NCBI GenBank assembly: GCA_019104905.1
Contig: JAHRXB010000222.1
Location: 1-7,563 of the forward strand
Direction of reading: 5' to 3'
From: Bdellovibrio sp.
Lineage (GTDB): Bacteria > Bdellovibrionota > Bdellovibrionia > Bdellovibrionales > Bdellovibrionaceae
Length of the DNA: 7,563 nucleotides
In this document: positions 1 through 6,015 of the stretch, piece after piece
How the letters are laid out: every line of letters starts with the position of its first letter
How positions within the stretch are numbered: position 1 is the stretch's first letter
Program-made: the position numbers and the translations under genes
The notes under the pieces: generated by a model
What the model was told of the DNA's origin: nothing
Seen by the model: only the letters and a program-made list of their open reading frames with translations
The model's database searches: none

Positions 1-13
1 CGAGGAGAATTAT

Positions 14-379
14 ATGCGCTTTGCGACCTTCTTAGTGACTATTTTGGGCCTTTTCACGCCCCTTCAAGGGCACTCTGCTGAAAGAACCTTCCGTGTCTTT
101 GAATCCAAGCGCATTACTCCCTTGGTGGATCGATTTTATGGACAAGACGGCAACGCCTTTGGAACCGTCTTTTGCAACCCTCAAGTGCCCCAAGTCATGT
201 TCGTCGACAGTCGCGTGAGTGACCTTGACGGAAAGACCTTTTATTTTGAATCCTTGGACGCCTGCGACAAAGGGAGAACTCAAGCCCGTCAGCTTTCTCA
301 AAAATGTGTTGTAGAATTGGTTCTTGATCAAGAGACTCAAGGGGCACAAGTTCGTTTAAGTCAATGTCTGGGAAATTGA
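14..379 (+). CDS. Small secreted four-cysteine protein, function unknown
   Basis: 121 residues. The start is fixed by a strong AGGAG ribosome site at about 3-7, seven bases before the ATG. Residues 1-22 form a Sec signal peptide (Arg2, a hydrophobic core, then HSA before a likely cut at Glu23), so the mature protein of about 99 residues should lie in the periplasm or outside the cell. It has four cysteines, at about 54, 84, 98 and 118 and all in the mature part, which suggests two disulfides. I do not recognise the family and assign no function. The next gene starts at or before its stop, so it is probably co-transcribed with the methyltransferase and the FKBP isomerase, although neither suggests a role for an exported protein. 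The promoter, if this is the first gene of the unit, lies before the window. Confidence 0.8.
   Translation: MRFATFLVTILGLFTPLQGHSAERTFRVFESKRITPLVDRFYGQDGNAFGTVFCNPQVPQVMFVDSRVSDLDGKTFYFESLDACDKGRTQARQLSQKCVVELVLDQETQGAQVRLSQCLGN
370..373 (+). promoter_or_regulatory. Ribosome site deciding the methyltransferase start
   Basis: GGGA sits eight bases before the ATG at 382, inside the end of the preceding gene. The other in-frame ATG, at 364, has no purine-rich element at the right distance. This favours 382, although 364, which would add six residues, cannot be excluded. A ribosome site inside the previous coding sequence suggests translational coupling. Confidence 0.5.
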
Positions 380-381
380 AT

Positions 382-1599
382 ATGACTTCCGCAGCCATCC
401 ATTTGGAAGAAGCTCTTCAGCATGTCGACCTCAAACGAGATGTCACAAAACATCTTAAGCGAGGGCACCGCTGGATCTTCGCTAATTGTTTCGATGAGGC
501 TCGCACTGGAAAATCAGGAATTCGTCTTCTTAAATTTAAGGGAGAGCCCTTAGCGTTGGGTATATGGCAAGCGGATACTCAGTTGCGTTTTCGCGTTCTT
601 CTGTTGACTGAAGAGCCTATCTTTAGACGCAACAACATTGAACGCACCCTCGAACTATATTTCGATTCTCAATGGCGTAAGGCCCTTGAAATACGCAAGA
701 CATTCGACCTCTCGATCACCAACTCCTTTCGTCTTATCAATGGCGAAGGAGATGGTTTACCAGGCTTGATTGTTGATATCTACAATGACACCGCCGTCAT
801 CAAACACGACCACCCTATTATGGAAAAAGTTTGGAATGCCAAAGCCATTGCTGAGAAAATTCAAGCCGTCTATCCTCACATAAAATGCGTCTATCTGAAA
901 CGTCGCAACGATGAATCCGAAAAAGGCGTCAATATCGTGGGAACTTTAGCCCCCGAGGTCCAATTCCTAGAAAATGGTGTTCTTTTTGCGTCAAACATTC
1001 GCGACGCCGCAAAAACTGGTTTCTTTCTAGATCAAAGAGACAATCGAAAAATTATTCAGCATTTCTCCTCTGGAAAAACAGTGCTGAACCTATTTAGCTA
1101 CACAGGCGGATTTTCTCTTTTTGCAGCTAAAGGTGGAGCCAAAGAAGTCACCAGCGTCGATATCGCCAAGGTTGCGATCGAAGCTGTCGAAAGAAATTTT
1201 AAGATCAATAATCTTCCCACAACTCACCACGATATTGCTGCGGATGCCTTTGATTATCTTGAAAAACAAATTCTTGAAAAAAAGAGATACGATCTGGTAA
1301 TCACTGATCCCCCAAGCTTTGCTCCCAATGAAAAGTCCGTCGAACAGGCTAAAGCCGCCTATACCAAAGTTTTTTCGAACTCAATAAAACTTGTAAACTC
1401 TGAGGGTTTATTTGCTGCCAGTTCCTGCTCCAGCCATATTTCTTCACAAGAATTCATGGAGATTTGCCAAGAATCTTTTTCTCGGGCTCGCAAACGGGCG
1501 ACACTAGTCTATTTCGGAGCACAACCCGTCGATCACCCCTATCCACTAGCTATGGAAGAACTGCGCTACTTAAAATTTGCTCTTTTCCGTTTGGATTAG
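382..1599 (+). CDS. rlmI: RlmI-family SAM-dependent 23S rRNA m5C methyltransferase
   Basis: 405 residues from the ATG at 382 (411 from 364), close to the roughly 396 residues of E. coli RlmI. Family architecture is visible in order. An N-terminal PUA-like RNA-binding region includes the LKRGHRWIFANCF stretch. A central domain carries RLINGEGDGLPGLIVD at about 117-132. A Rossmann methyltransferase domain follows, with DQRDNR (217-222), the SAM-binding NLFSYTGGFS (236-245), motif IV DPPSFA (309-314) and the SSCSSH segment with the probable catalytic Cys349. The C-terminal DHPYP...YLK block is also typical. RlmI in E. coli makes m5C1962 in 23S rRNA. The same target is inferred here from family membership, not shown. 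The gene sits between a secreted protein and an FKBP in one tight unit. It is cytosolic, with no sign of damage. Confidence 0.88.
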   Translation: MTSAAIHLEEALQHVDLKRDVTKHLKRGHRWIFANCFDEARTGKSGIRLLKFKGEPLALGIWQADTQLRFRVLLLTEEPIFRRNNIERTLELYFDSQWRKALEIRKTFDLSITNSFRLINGEGDGLPGLIVDIYNDTAVIKHDHPIMEKVWNAKAIAEKIQAVYPHIKCVYLKRRNDESEKGVNIVGTLAPEVQFLENGVLFASNIRDAAKTGFFLDQRDNRKIIQHFSSGKTVLNLFSYTGGFSLFAAKGGAKEVTSVDIAKVAIEAVERNFKINNLPTTHHDIAADAFDYLEKQILEKKRYDLVITDPPSFAPNEKSVEQAKAAYTKVFSNSIKLVNSEGLFAASSCSSHISSQEFMEICQESFSRARKRATLVYFGAQPVDHPYPLAMEELRYLKFALFRLD

Positions 1600-1606
1600 T
1601 CACCCC

Positions 1607-1948
1607 ATGAACTCAACAGAAGTTAAAATCACCGACACTGTCCTTGGCACTGGCAAAGAAGCCCTTAAGGGGGCTTTGTGTTTCATTCAATACGAAGGCT
1701 TTCTTGAAGACGGAACCAAGTTTGATTCCTCTTTCAATCACGGACGCCCTTTCGAGTTTGTGGTGGGATCAAAGAAGGTGATCGTAGGACTCAGCCAAGG
1801 AGTTATGGGCATGAAGGAAGGCGGTAAACGCACCCTCTTTGTTCCTTCTGACCTGGCTTACGGCGAGCGCCAAATCGGACAACACATTAAACCTCACTCC
1901 AATTTGATCTTTCACATAGAAATGCTGGAAGTTCGCCCTCGAGAATAA
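1607..1948 (+). CDS. FKBP-type peptidyl-prolyl cis-trans isomerase
   Basis: 113 residues forming one FKBP domain, with no signal peptide and no extra domain, so probably a cytosolic proline isomerase or folding helper. Aligned by eye with human FKBP12, the pocket residues are kept: Tyr29, Phe39-Asp40, Phe49, Val58-Ile59, Tyr85 (in AYG) and Phe102. The floor tryptophan (Trp59 of FKBP12) is Leu62 here, in VIVGL, which may lower FK506 affinity or change substrate choice. The ATG at 1607 is chosen because it begins right at the FKBP fold and has a weak GGA element upstream. An in-frame ATG at 1577 would overlap the methyltransferase and add ten residues of no FKBP character. The gap to the methyltransferase stop is seven bases, consistent with one operon. 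Confidence 0.9.
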   Translation: MNSTEVKITDTVLGTGKEALKGALCFIQYEGFLEDGTKFDSSFNHGRPFEFVVGSKKVIVGLSQGVMGMKEGGKRTLFVPSDLAYGERQIGQHIKPHSNLIFHIEMLEVRPRE

Positions 1949-2180
1949 AAGTAGATACGGATTTGAACCCCTGATTTCTTGTTATTTTACCAGGGACCTT
2001 TACGGTGGGATTTTTCTATTTTATCCTGACTTCGGATTGATTATCTTGCTCCGCTGAACTTCCAACTTCGTGTTGGGTTTCTCCAGAGATCTTGATAGCC
2101 AATTCGTTATCCCCGTTGAACTTGGTGGTCCCTGAACTTAATTGATCAGCCCACTGAATTTCCTCGGGGATTTCTTTTTT
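1949..2180. other. Convergent intergenic gap with no confirmed gene
   Basis: 232 bases lie between the ends of the FKBP gene and the phospholipase-like gene. Besides the hairpin with T-run, the gap contains CCAAC-TTCGT-GTTGG (2062-2076), a short perfect hairpin, and four copies of TGAA(C/T)TT at 2055, 2117, 2133 and 2155 with irregular spacing. On the minus strand the frame of the phospholipase-like gene stays open for 54 codons past its stop (2180 to 2019), but without a convincing start codon. I see no RNA gene. Confidence 0.4.
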
Positions 2181-2182
2181 TT
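2109..2182 (+). terminator. Probable intrinsic terminator of the plus-strand operon
   Basis: ATCCCCG (2109-2115) pairs with CGGGGAT (2165-2171). Inside it, GAACTT-GGTGG (2118-2128) pairs imperfectly with CCACTGAATTTC (2151-2162). The hairpin is followed by a T-rich run, TTTCTTTTTTTT (2171-2182). The long arm and irregular interior are not textbook, but stem plus T-run in the plus direction fits an end point for the FKBP transcript. The T-run reaches the stop codon of the convergent gene. No matching T-run follows the hairpin in the minus direction. Confidence 0.45.
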
Positions 2183-4388
2183 AGAGAGCCGTGCCGAGCA
2201 CTTTAATGACGATCGACTTCCACCACACCGTACGTTGTTTTTCCGTCAGCAGTCGCGATTCCTTTTTGTACTCTTCATATAAGTTATTGATCCTTCTATT
2301 AAAGCCTCTTCCATAGATCATCGTGCTGTTCTCGATATCATGGAAGAAGCTTCTAAGATTCATGTTCACCGAACCCATCAAAACAAAGTCATCATCCACG
2401 ACAATCAGTTTGGAATGCAAAATCTTCCCTTTGGTGGTGTATTCATAAACCTTGATCTTTTTGTAGATCTTATTGATTGATTTTTTATTTACGTCACTGA
2501 GGATGATGTCCGCCGTATCACCTTTGAGATCCAGACGAGTGATAAGCTCAATATTCACTCCTCTGTCCGCAGCTCTTTCAATGGCCGAGAGCATCGTATC
2601 TGTGATATTGAAATAAGGAGTCGAAATCTTGATGGATCTTTCGGCAGAATCAAAGAGCTTCACATAAGTTCTTTCCAAAAGCATGTCGTCCTTAAAAGGA
2701 ACTGACACAAGCGACCTTAGATGGATTTCGTTGTCCTGCAAATTCAGATATTCGGAATCCAAAGGCATTCCGGTTTCAATCACCACCGAGAAAGGTCTAA
2801 TAAAGAACTTTTCGTAATCGGAATGAAAGACCGCGAAGAACTGCCCCATAAAACGATGAATCAGGCTTCGCGAAACAAAGAGAGTTTCAAAATCCTCCCA
2901 ACGTGCCCAGGCCTCATCCCCTTTTTCACCATACTTAACAACCGTCGTGTTTGAGATATAGTTTGAGACCGGTTGATCAAAGATAAATCCATCGTGAATA
3001 TTCCGTCCTCCAAGAATCACAGCATTGGCCGAATCTTGTGAAGCCGAATAGGTCATAAAGAATTTAATATGATTTGTACGATGGAAGCTATTCAACCAAT
3101 CTTTAAGTCCTTTTCCCTCAGGTTTGTACTTATAAAAAAGAAGCTTCACGTTGGGATACTTCGCCTGAAAATCAAAAAGCATCTGACGATCTTTTCCTAA
3201 GGAAATCACATCAGAAACGGCGATACGAATGAAAGTGCCTCGATCAGCGTGATACTTCAGCGCTTGCATCAACACCTGCCCACTGAAGTCCGCACGGAAT
3301 ACCAGATAGCTAATCAGAATGGCATCCAGCTTAGGGGCTCTTGAAAAATCTAGAGGCTCCAGCGGATTGCCTTTTTTGATATACGCATCACTAAGGTCTT
3401 TCCCAATGAGCATTCTAACTTTGGCATTCAGACCCTCTTTGGGATCTTCGAGAGTCTTATACTGATCAATTCCGATAGGGCATGTGGTCTGCTTATGTTG
3501 AGCATCCAAGAAAAATCTCACCGTCCCACTTTGTCCCGCCGTTTGTGGCAAAAAGCAAATTTCGCCTTTTTTTTCGGGACTAAATAACTTAGCCAATTCC
3601 GCCTGCTCTGGGATGAGATCAAATCCGTAATTGAGATGATTTTTATCCTTACCAAATTTCACCGTGCAACGGGTTTCCGGATCATTGATCTGCAAAAGAG
3701 GCTTCGGGGCCCCATCAAACTTAGAGTCATACCATCTAAACGTGTAGGAGCTTCCCGCTGTCACTTTGGTCGCCTTAAGCCAGCCATGAACTTTGATATC
3801 TTTATCACAGCTCACCTCGGTCGTAAGTTCATTGAACTCTCTATCCTCAAGAGGCTGTCCTCGGAACGCGAGTTTCTTAAGATCCCAACTCAAAACGTAG
3901 TTCGTCATTTGCAGAAAGACGGTGTGAGCCGTGCTAGTTGAAAGGGAAATACGACGAATAGGTTTTCCCTGATAAAGTGGAAACTCTTCCAGGTCATGTA
4001 CGATCACTTCATCGTGATGCTGACGCCAAGGCTGATCAAACCAGACCTCCAAAGCTTGAGGTTCAGAAAACCGATTGTGAGATTTTGACTGTTGTTTGTA
4101 GTCGACGATTTTGGCGTTCAAAGAGCTGACTTGCTTTTGCATCTTGGCTTCTTCATCCCGAAGCTGATCCAATTCGATGCTGTGCAACTCACCGCCGCTG
4201 TTTCTTTCTTTAAGGTCTCTTTTATGTGAAAGCTCTTTGAGCTGATATTCCAAGAAATCTTTTTGCACTTCCGTGGCATAAAGCTTTTCTAGAACTTCCT
4301 GATCAGGGCTTTTAGAAATTCCCCGCTGTTGAGAAGTGTTCGTGCATCCTAGAACAAACAAACAACCAAATAAAAGCCATCTCATCAT
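2181..4388 (-). CDS. Lipoprotein with two phospholipase D (HKD) motifs
   Basis: 735 residues. The N-terminus MMRWLLFGCLFVLGC is a lipoprotein signal with Cys15 as the lipidation site (VLGC lipobox), so the protein should be membrane-anchored outside the cytoplasm. Residues about 30-105 are charged, heptad-like and probably coiled coil. A middle region (about 110-335) has no motif I recognise. The C-terminal half is the phospholipase D superfamily domain, starting near ILISYLVFRADFSGQVL. HKD motif 1 begins at HIK (His440, Lys442), with Asp452 and GGRN at 460-463, about five residues longer than the usual spacing. HKD motif 2 is canonical: HSKLIVVDDDFVLMGSVN (His658, Lys660, Asp665). Known members include cardiolipin synthases, phospholipases and nucleases. 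Activity on phospholipid or another phosphodiester is inferred, and the substrate cannot be read from the sequence. The gene stands alone on its strand. Confidence 0.85.
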   Translation of the reverse strand: MMRWLLFGCLFVLGCTNTSQQRGISKSPDQEVLEKLYATEVQKDFLEYQLKELSHKRDLKERNSGGELHSIELDQLRDEEAKMQKQVSSLNAKIVDYKQQSKSHNRFSEPQALEVWFDQPWRQHHDEVIVHDLEEFPLYQGKPIRRISLSTSTAHTVFLQMTNYVLSWDLKKLAFRGQPLEDREFNELTTEVSCDKDIKVHGWLKATKVTAGSSYTFRWYDSKFDGAPKPLLQINDPETRCTVKFGKDKNHLNYGFDLIPEQAELAKLFSPEKKGEICFLPQTAGQSGTVRFFLDAQHKQTTCPIGIDQYKTLEDPKEGLNAKVRMLIGKDLSDAYIKKGNPLEPLDFSRAPKLDAILISYLVFRADFSGQVLMQALKYHADRGTFIRIAVSDVISLGKDRQMLFDFQAKYPNVKLLFYKYKPEGKGLKDWLNSFHRTNHIKFFMTYSASQDSANAVILGGRNIHDGFIFDQPVSNYISNTTVVKYGEKGDEAWARWEDFETLFVSRSLIHRFMGQFFAVFHSDYEKFFIRPFSVVIETGMPLDSEYLNLQDNEIHLRSLVSVPFKDDMLLERTYVKLFDSAERSIKISTPYFNITDTMLSAIERAADRGVNIELITRLDLKGDTADIILSDVNKKSINKIYKKIKVYEYTTKGKILHSKLIVVDDDFVLMGSVNMNLRSFFHDIENSTMIYGRGFNRRINNLYEEYKKESRLLTEKQRTVWWKSIVIKVLGTAL

Positions 4389-4395
4389 CGAAGCG

Positions 4396-4401
4396 CCTCC
4401 C
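4396..4401 (-). promoter_or_regulatory. Strong ribosome site fixing the lipoprotein start
   Basis: On the minus strand GGGAGG lies seven bases before the ATG at 4388. A TTG at 4403 is also in frame, but it sits right at the ribosome site and would put five extra residues before the signal peptide. The start is therefore taken at 4388. The next codon, at 4385, is a second ATG and could also serve. Confidence 0.75.
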
Positions 4402-4415
4402 AAACCAGTCCTTCA

Positions 4416-4421
4416 AGTATA
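4416..4421 (-). promoter_or_regulatory. Candidate -10 box for the lipoprotein gene
   Basis: TATACT on the minus strand matches the sigma-70 -10 consensus at five of six positions. Transcription would begin near 4409, giving a leader of about 20 bases that includes the ribosome site. No good -35 hexamer is seen 16-18 bases upstream, so the promoter may be activator-dependent or the call may be wrong. Confidence 0.35.
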
Positions 4422-4479
4422 ACCGAGGCCTTCTCGCGAACATAGGAAATTGGCACTTAGTAGAGCCTCAGGACCTTAG

Positions 4480-4527
4480 ATTAGTAGTGATTACGATCAT
4501 CTAATGCGAATAGCTATCTAGAATAGC
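4480..4527. repeat. Small dyads and direct repeats between divergent genes
   Basis: Two patterns lie side by side. An interrupted dyad, ATTAG...TGAT...ATCA...CTAAT, spans 4480-4505 with uneven spacers. GAATAGC occurs at 4508 and 4521, and GCTAT-CTAGA-ATAGC (4513-4527) is an inverted repeat. TTAGTAG also occurs at both 4457 and 4481. The position between two divergent start regions suits regulator binding, but such short patterns also arise by chance in AT-rich DNA. Confidence 0.3.
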
Positions 4528-4528
4528 C

Positions 4529-4557
4529 TTGCCCGATTGGAACAATAAAATGATACT
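4529..4557 (+). promoter_or_regulatory. Candidate promoter of the S8 protease gene
   Basis: TTGCCC (4529-4534) and GATACT (4552-4557) are separated by 17 bases, and each matches four of six sigma-70 consensus positions. Transcription would start near 4564, about 30 bases before the ATG, leaving room for the AAAGG ribosome site at 4583-4587. The inverted repeat at 4513-4527 abuts the upstream edge of the -35 box. Confidence 0.35.
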
Positions 4558-4595
4558 TCGTTTAGACCAGCCCCCTCGAGAGAAAGGCGAATACA

Positions 4596-5792
4596 ATGTT
4601 ATCCATTCTACTAACAACCCTCCAGTTGATAACCCTTCCTTCCTGCGCCTTCGCCTCTTCACCGTGGCTGGTTCGGGCTTCCGACAAAACCCTGTTGCAA
4701 AATATTTCCGGCTGCCAGTCCTCAGTTCTTAATCCTCACCTTGGCGGAGACATTTTCAAACTTCAATGTCATGATCCATTTTCTCTTTCCGGACTTAGTC
4801 CCGTCGCCAATGTATACTTTGAAGAAGAAAGCTCCTGGGGAATCTTTACCCCACTAAATTTGAATTTCATCGGAACCTCGGATCCCCTTGTCGGCGATCA
4901 GTGGGCCTTAGAACAAATCAATATTGAATCTTTCTGGGATAACCAAAGTCGCGGCAGCTCTCAGACGAGAGTTGCCATCATTGATACGGGTGTTGATTAC
5001 GAACACGAGGATCTACACACTCAAATTGCAGTCAATACAAATGAGATCCCCGGAAATAACATTGATGACGATAACAACGGTTATATTGATGACGTCTTCG
5101 GCTGGAACGCCTATGAAAACACCGGCAATGCCATGGACTTCCATCACCACGGCACTCATATTGCCGGAATCATTGCCGCTAAACCCAACAACGACATTGG
5201 CGTCGCGGGAATGAACTGGAATATTTCCCTAATACCTATTCGCTTTATCGGTTCAAATGGAGGCGGCAGTACCGAAGCAGCCATTCGTGCCTTTGACTAT
5301 GCGGTTGCACGCGGAGCGCAGATTATAAACGCGAGTTGGGGCGGACGCAGCGACAGTGCCCTTCTTAAAGAGACCATCGCACGTTGCCGCGATAAAGGCA
5401 TTCTTCTGATTGCAGCCGCAGGCAATGAGGCGGTCGACAACGATCTAATTCCAACTTATCCAGCCGGTTTCGAACTCGATAATATCGTCTCAGTTGCGGC
5501 CGTGGATCTGCATGGAGATCTTTCTACTTTCTCTAATTGGGGAAAAAAGACCGTCCATATTGCAGCTCCCGGTGAATCTATTCTCAGCACCATCACCGGA
5601 AAAAAATACGGATACTCCAGCGGAACCTCCATGGCGACGCCACACATAGCTGGTGCCGCAGCCCTTATCTGGTCGCAAAATCCTTCATGGAGCTACAAGG
5701 AAGTACGCGACGCTCTTCTGCAAAACTGCACCCCCACCCCGGAACTCAAAGATGCCGTTCAGTGCGGAGGTTTGTTTCAGTTTCGTTATTAG
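4596..5792 (+). CDS. Secreted S8 family subtilisin-like serine protease
   Basis: 398 residues. The ATG at 4596 follows AAAGG by eight bases. Residues 1-20 form a Sec signal ending in AFA, unusual only in lacking a basic residue near the start. Residues about 21-100 look like a short propeptide with two cysteines (40, 58). The catalytic domain has the full triad: Asp130 in IIDTGVD, His185 in HHHGTHIAG and Ser345 in SSGTSMATPHIAG. The oxyanion-hole Asn277 lies in AAAGNEA. Between Asp and His is an acidic insert, NIDDDNNGYIDDVFGW, a form common in bacterial secreted subtilases and a likely calcium site. The chain ends about 50 residues after the active serine with a possible Cys-Cys pair and no extra domain or membrane anchor. 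It should be an exported endopeptidase; substrates are unknown. The gene is probably transcribed alone, ending at the hairpin at 5846. Confidence 0.93.
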   Translation: MLSILLTTLQLITLPSCAFASSPWLVRASDKTLLQNISGCQSSVLNPHLGGDIFKLQCHDPFSLSGLSPVANVYFEEESSWGIFTPLNLNFIGTSDPLVGDQWALEQINIESFWDNQSRGSSQTRVAIIDTGVDYEHEDLHTQIAVNTNEIPGNNIDDDNNGYIDDVFGWNAYENTGNAMDFHHHGTHIAGIIAAKPNNDIGVAGMNWNISLIPIRFIGSNGGGSTEAAIRAFDYAVARGAQIINASWGGRSDSALLKETIARCRDKGILLIAAAGNEAVDNDLIPTYPAGFELDNIVSVAAVDLHGDLSTFSNWGKKTVHIAAPGESILSTITGKKYGYSSGTSMATPHIAGAAALIWSQNPSWSYKEVRDALLQNCTPTPELKDAVQCGGLFQFRY

Positions 5793-5845
5793 ATTGAGAG
5801 AGAATATTCGGTAAAATCTAGGGAGTTTCGGACGAGCCCACAAAT

Positions 5846-5874
5846 AATAAAACCGCCGTATGGGCGGTTTTATT
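5846..5874. terminator. Bidirectional intrinsic terminator
   Basis: A 12-base-pair perfect stem: AATAAAACCGCC (5846-5857) pairs with GGCGGTTTTATT (5863-5874) around a five-base loop. A-rich and T-rich flanks in both directions make it work both ways. It would end the protease transcript in the plus direction and the tRNA transcript in the minus direction. The tRNA-side arm begins at the base directly after the encoded CCA, so the precursor has essentially no single-stranded trailer. Confidence 0.85.
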
Positions 5875-5950
5875 TGGAGCGGGAGACGGGGCTCAAACCC
5901 GCGACCTTCGCCTTGGCAAGGCGACGCTCTATCAACTGAGCTACTCCCGC
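5875..5950 (-). tRNA. tRNA-Gly, anticodon GCC, CCA encoded
   Basis: 76 bases including the 3' CCA fold fully by eye. Acceptor GCGGGAG pairs with CTCCCGC (discriminator U73). D stem GCTC pairs with GAGC. Anticodon stem TCGCC pairs with GGCGA around TTGCCAA, with anticodon GCC reading GGC and GGT. The T stem GCGGG pairs with CCCGT with one G-U. G15-C48 is kept. The oddity is in the elbow: the D loop reads AGTTGATA (A at position 19) and the T loop reads TTTGAGC (U at position 56), in place of the almost universal G19 and C56. The two changes together restore a Watson-Crick pair. The gene stands alone, with its own promoter and terminator. Confidence 0.97.
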
Positions 5951-5968
5951 GCTCTAAAAGAGAAACCA

Positions 5969-5997
5969 AAATTACAGTTGCCACCCTCTATTGTCAA
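5969..5997 (-). promoter_or_regulatory. Sigma-70 promoter of the tRNA-Gly gene
   Basis: On the minus strand a perfect -35 TTGACA (5997-5992) is followed by a 17-base spacer and TAATTT (5974-5969) as the -10 box. Transcription would begin near 5962, giving a 5' leader of about ten bases to be removed by RNase P. Position and spacing fit the tRNA exactly. Confidence 0.75.
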
Positions 5998-6015
5998 CGG
6001 GTAAAAATCAAAAAA

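Noticed and set aside
1577..1606. Longer FKBP start inside the methyltransferase gene
   Set aside because: The ten added residues do not belong to the FKBP fold, and the ATG at 1607 has better placement just after the methyltransferase stop.
1954..1980. tRNA-like T-arm text on the minus strand (AGGGGTTCAAATCC), a possible tRNA end or attachment site
   Set aside because: The bases after the TTCAAAT loop (CCGTA) pair with AGGGG at only two positions, and no acceptor or anticodon arm is found upstream, so it is a chance resemblance or a remnant too small to call.
3636..3941. Plus-strand 101-codon open frame
   Set aside because: It lies wholly antisense within the lipoprotein gene, has no ribosome site and shows no protein-like motif.
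4529..4732. Plus-strand 67-codon open frame before and across the protease start
   Set aside because: It lies in a different frame from the protease signal peptide, has no ribosome site and its product has no recognisable features.
5685..5984. Minus-strand open frame of 99 codons with LLERGSSSVDRASPCQGEGRGFEPRLP
   Set aside because: This is the familiar false peptide made by translating a tRNA gene. It also runs antisense through the protease end and the terminator.
5860..6015. First 52 codons of a plus-strand frame with WSGRRGSNPRPSPWQGDAL
   Set aside because: This is tRNA antisense translated. Only the part from the ATG at 6016 looks like protein.
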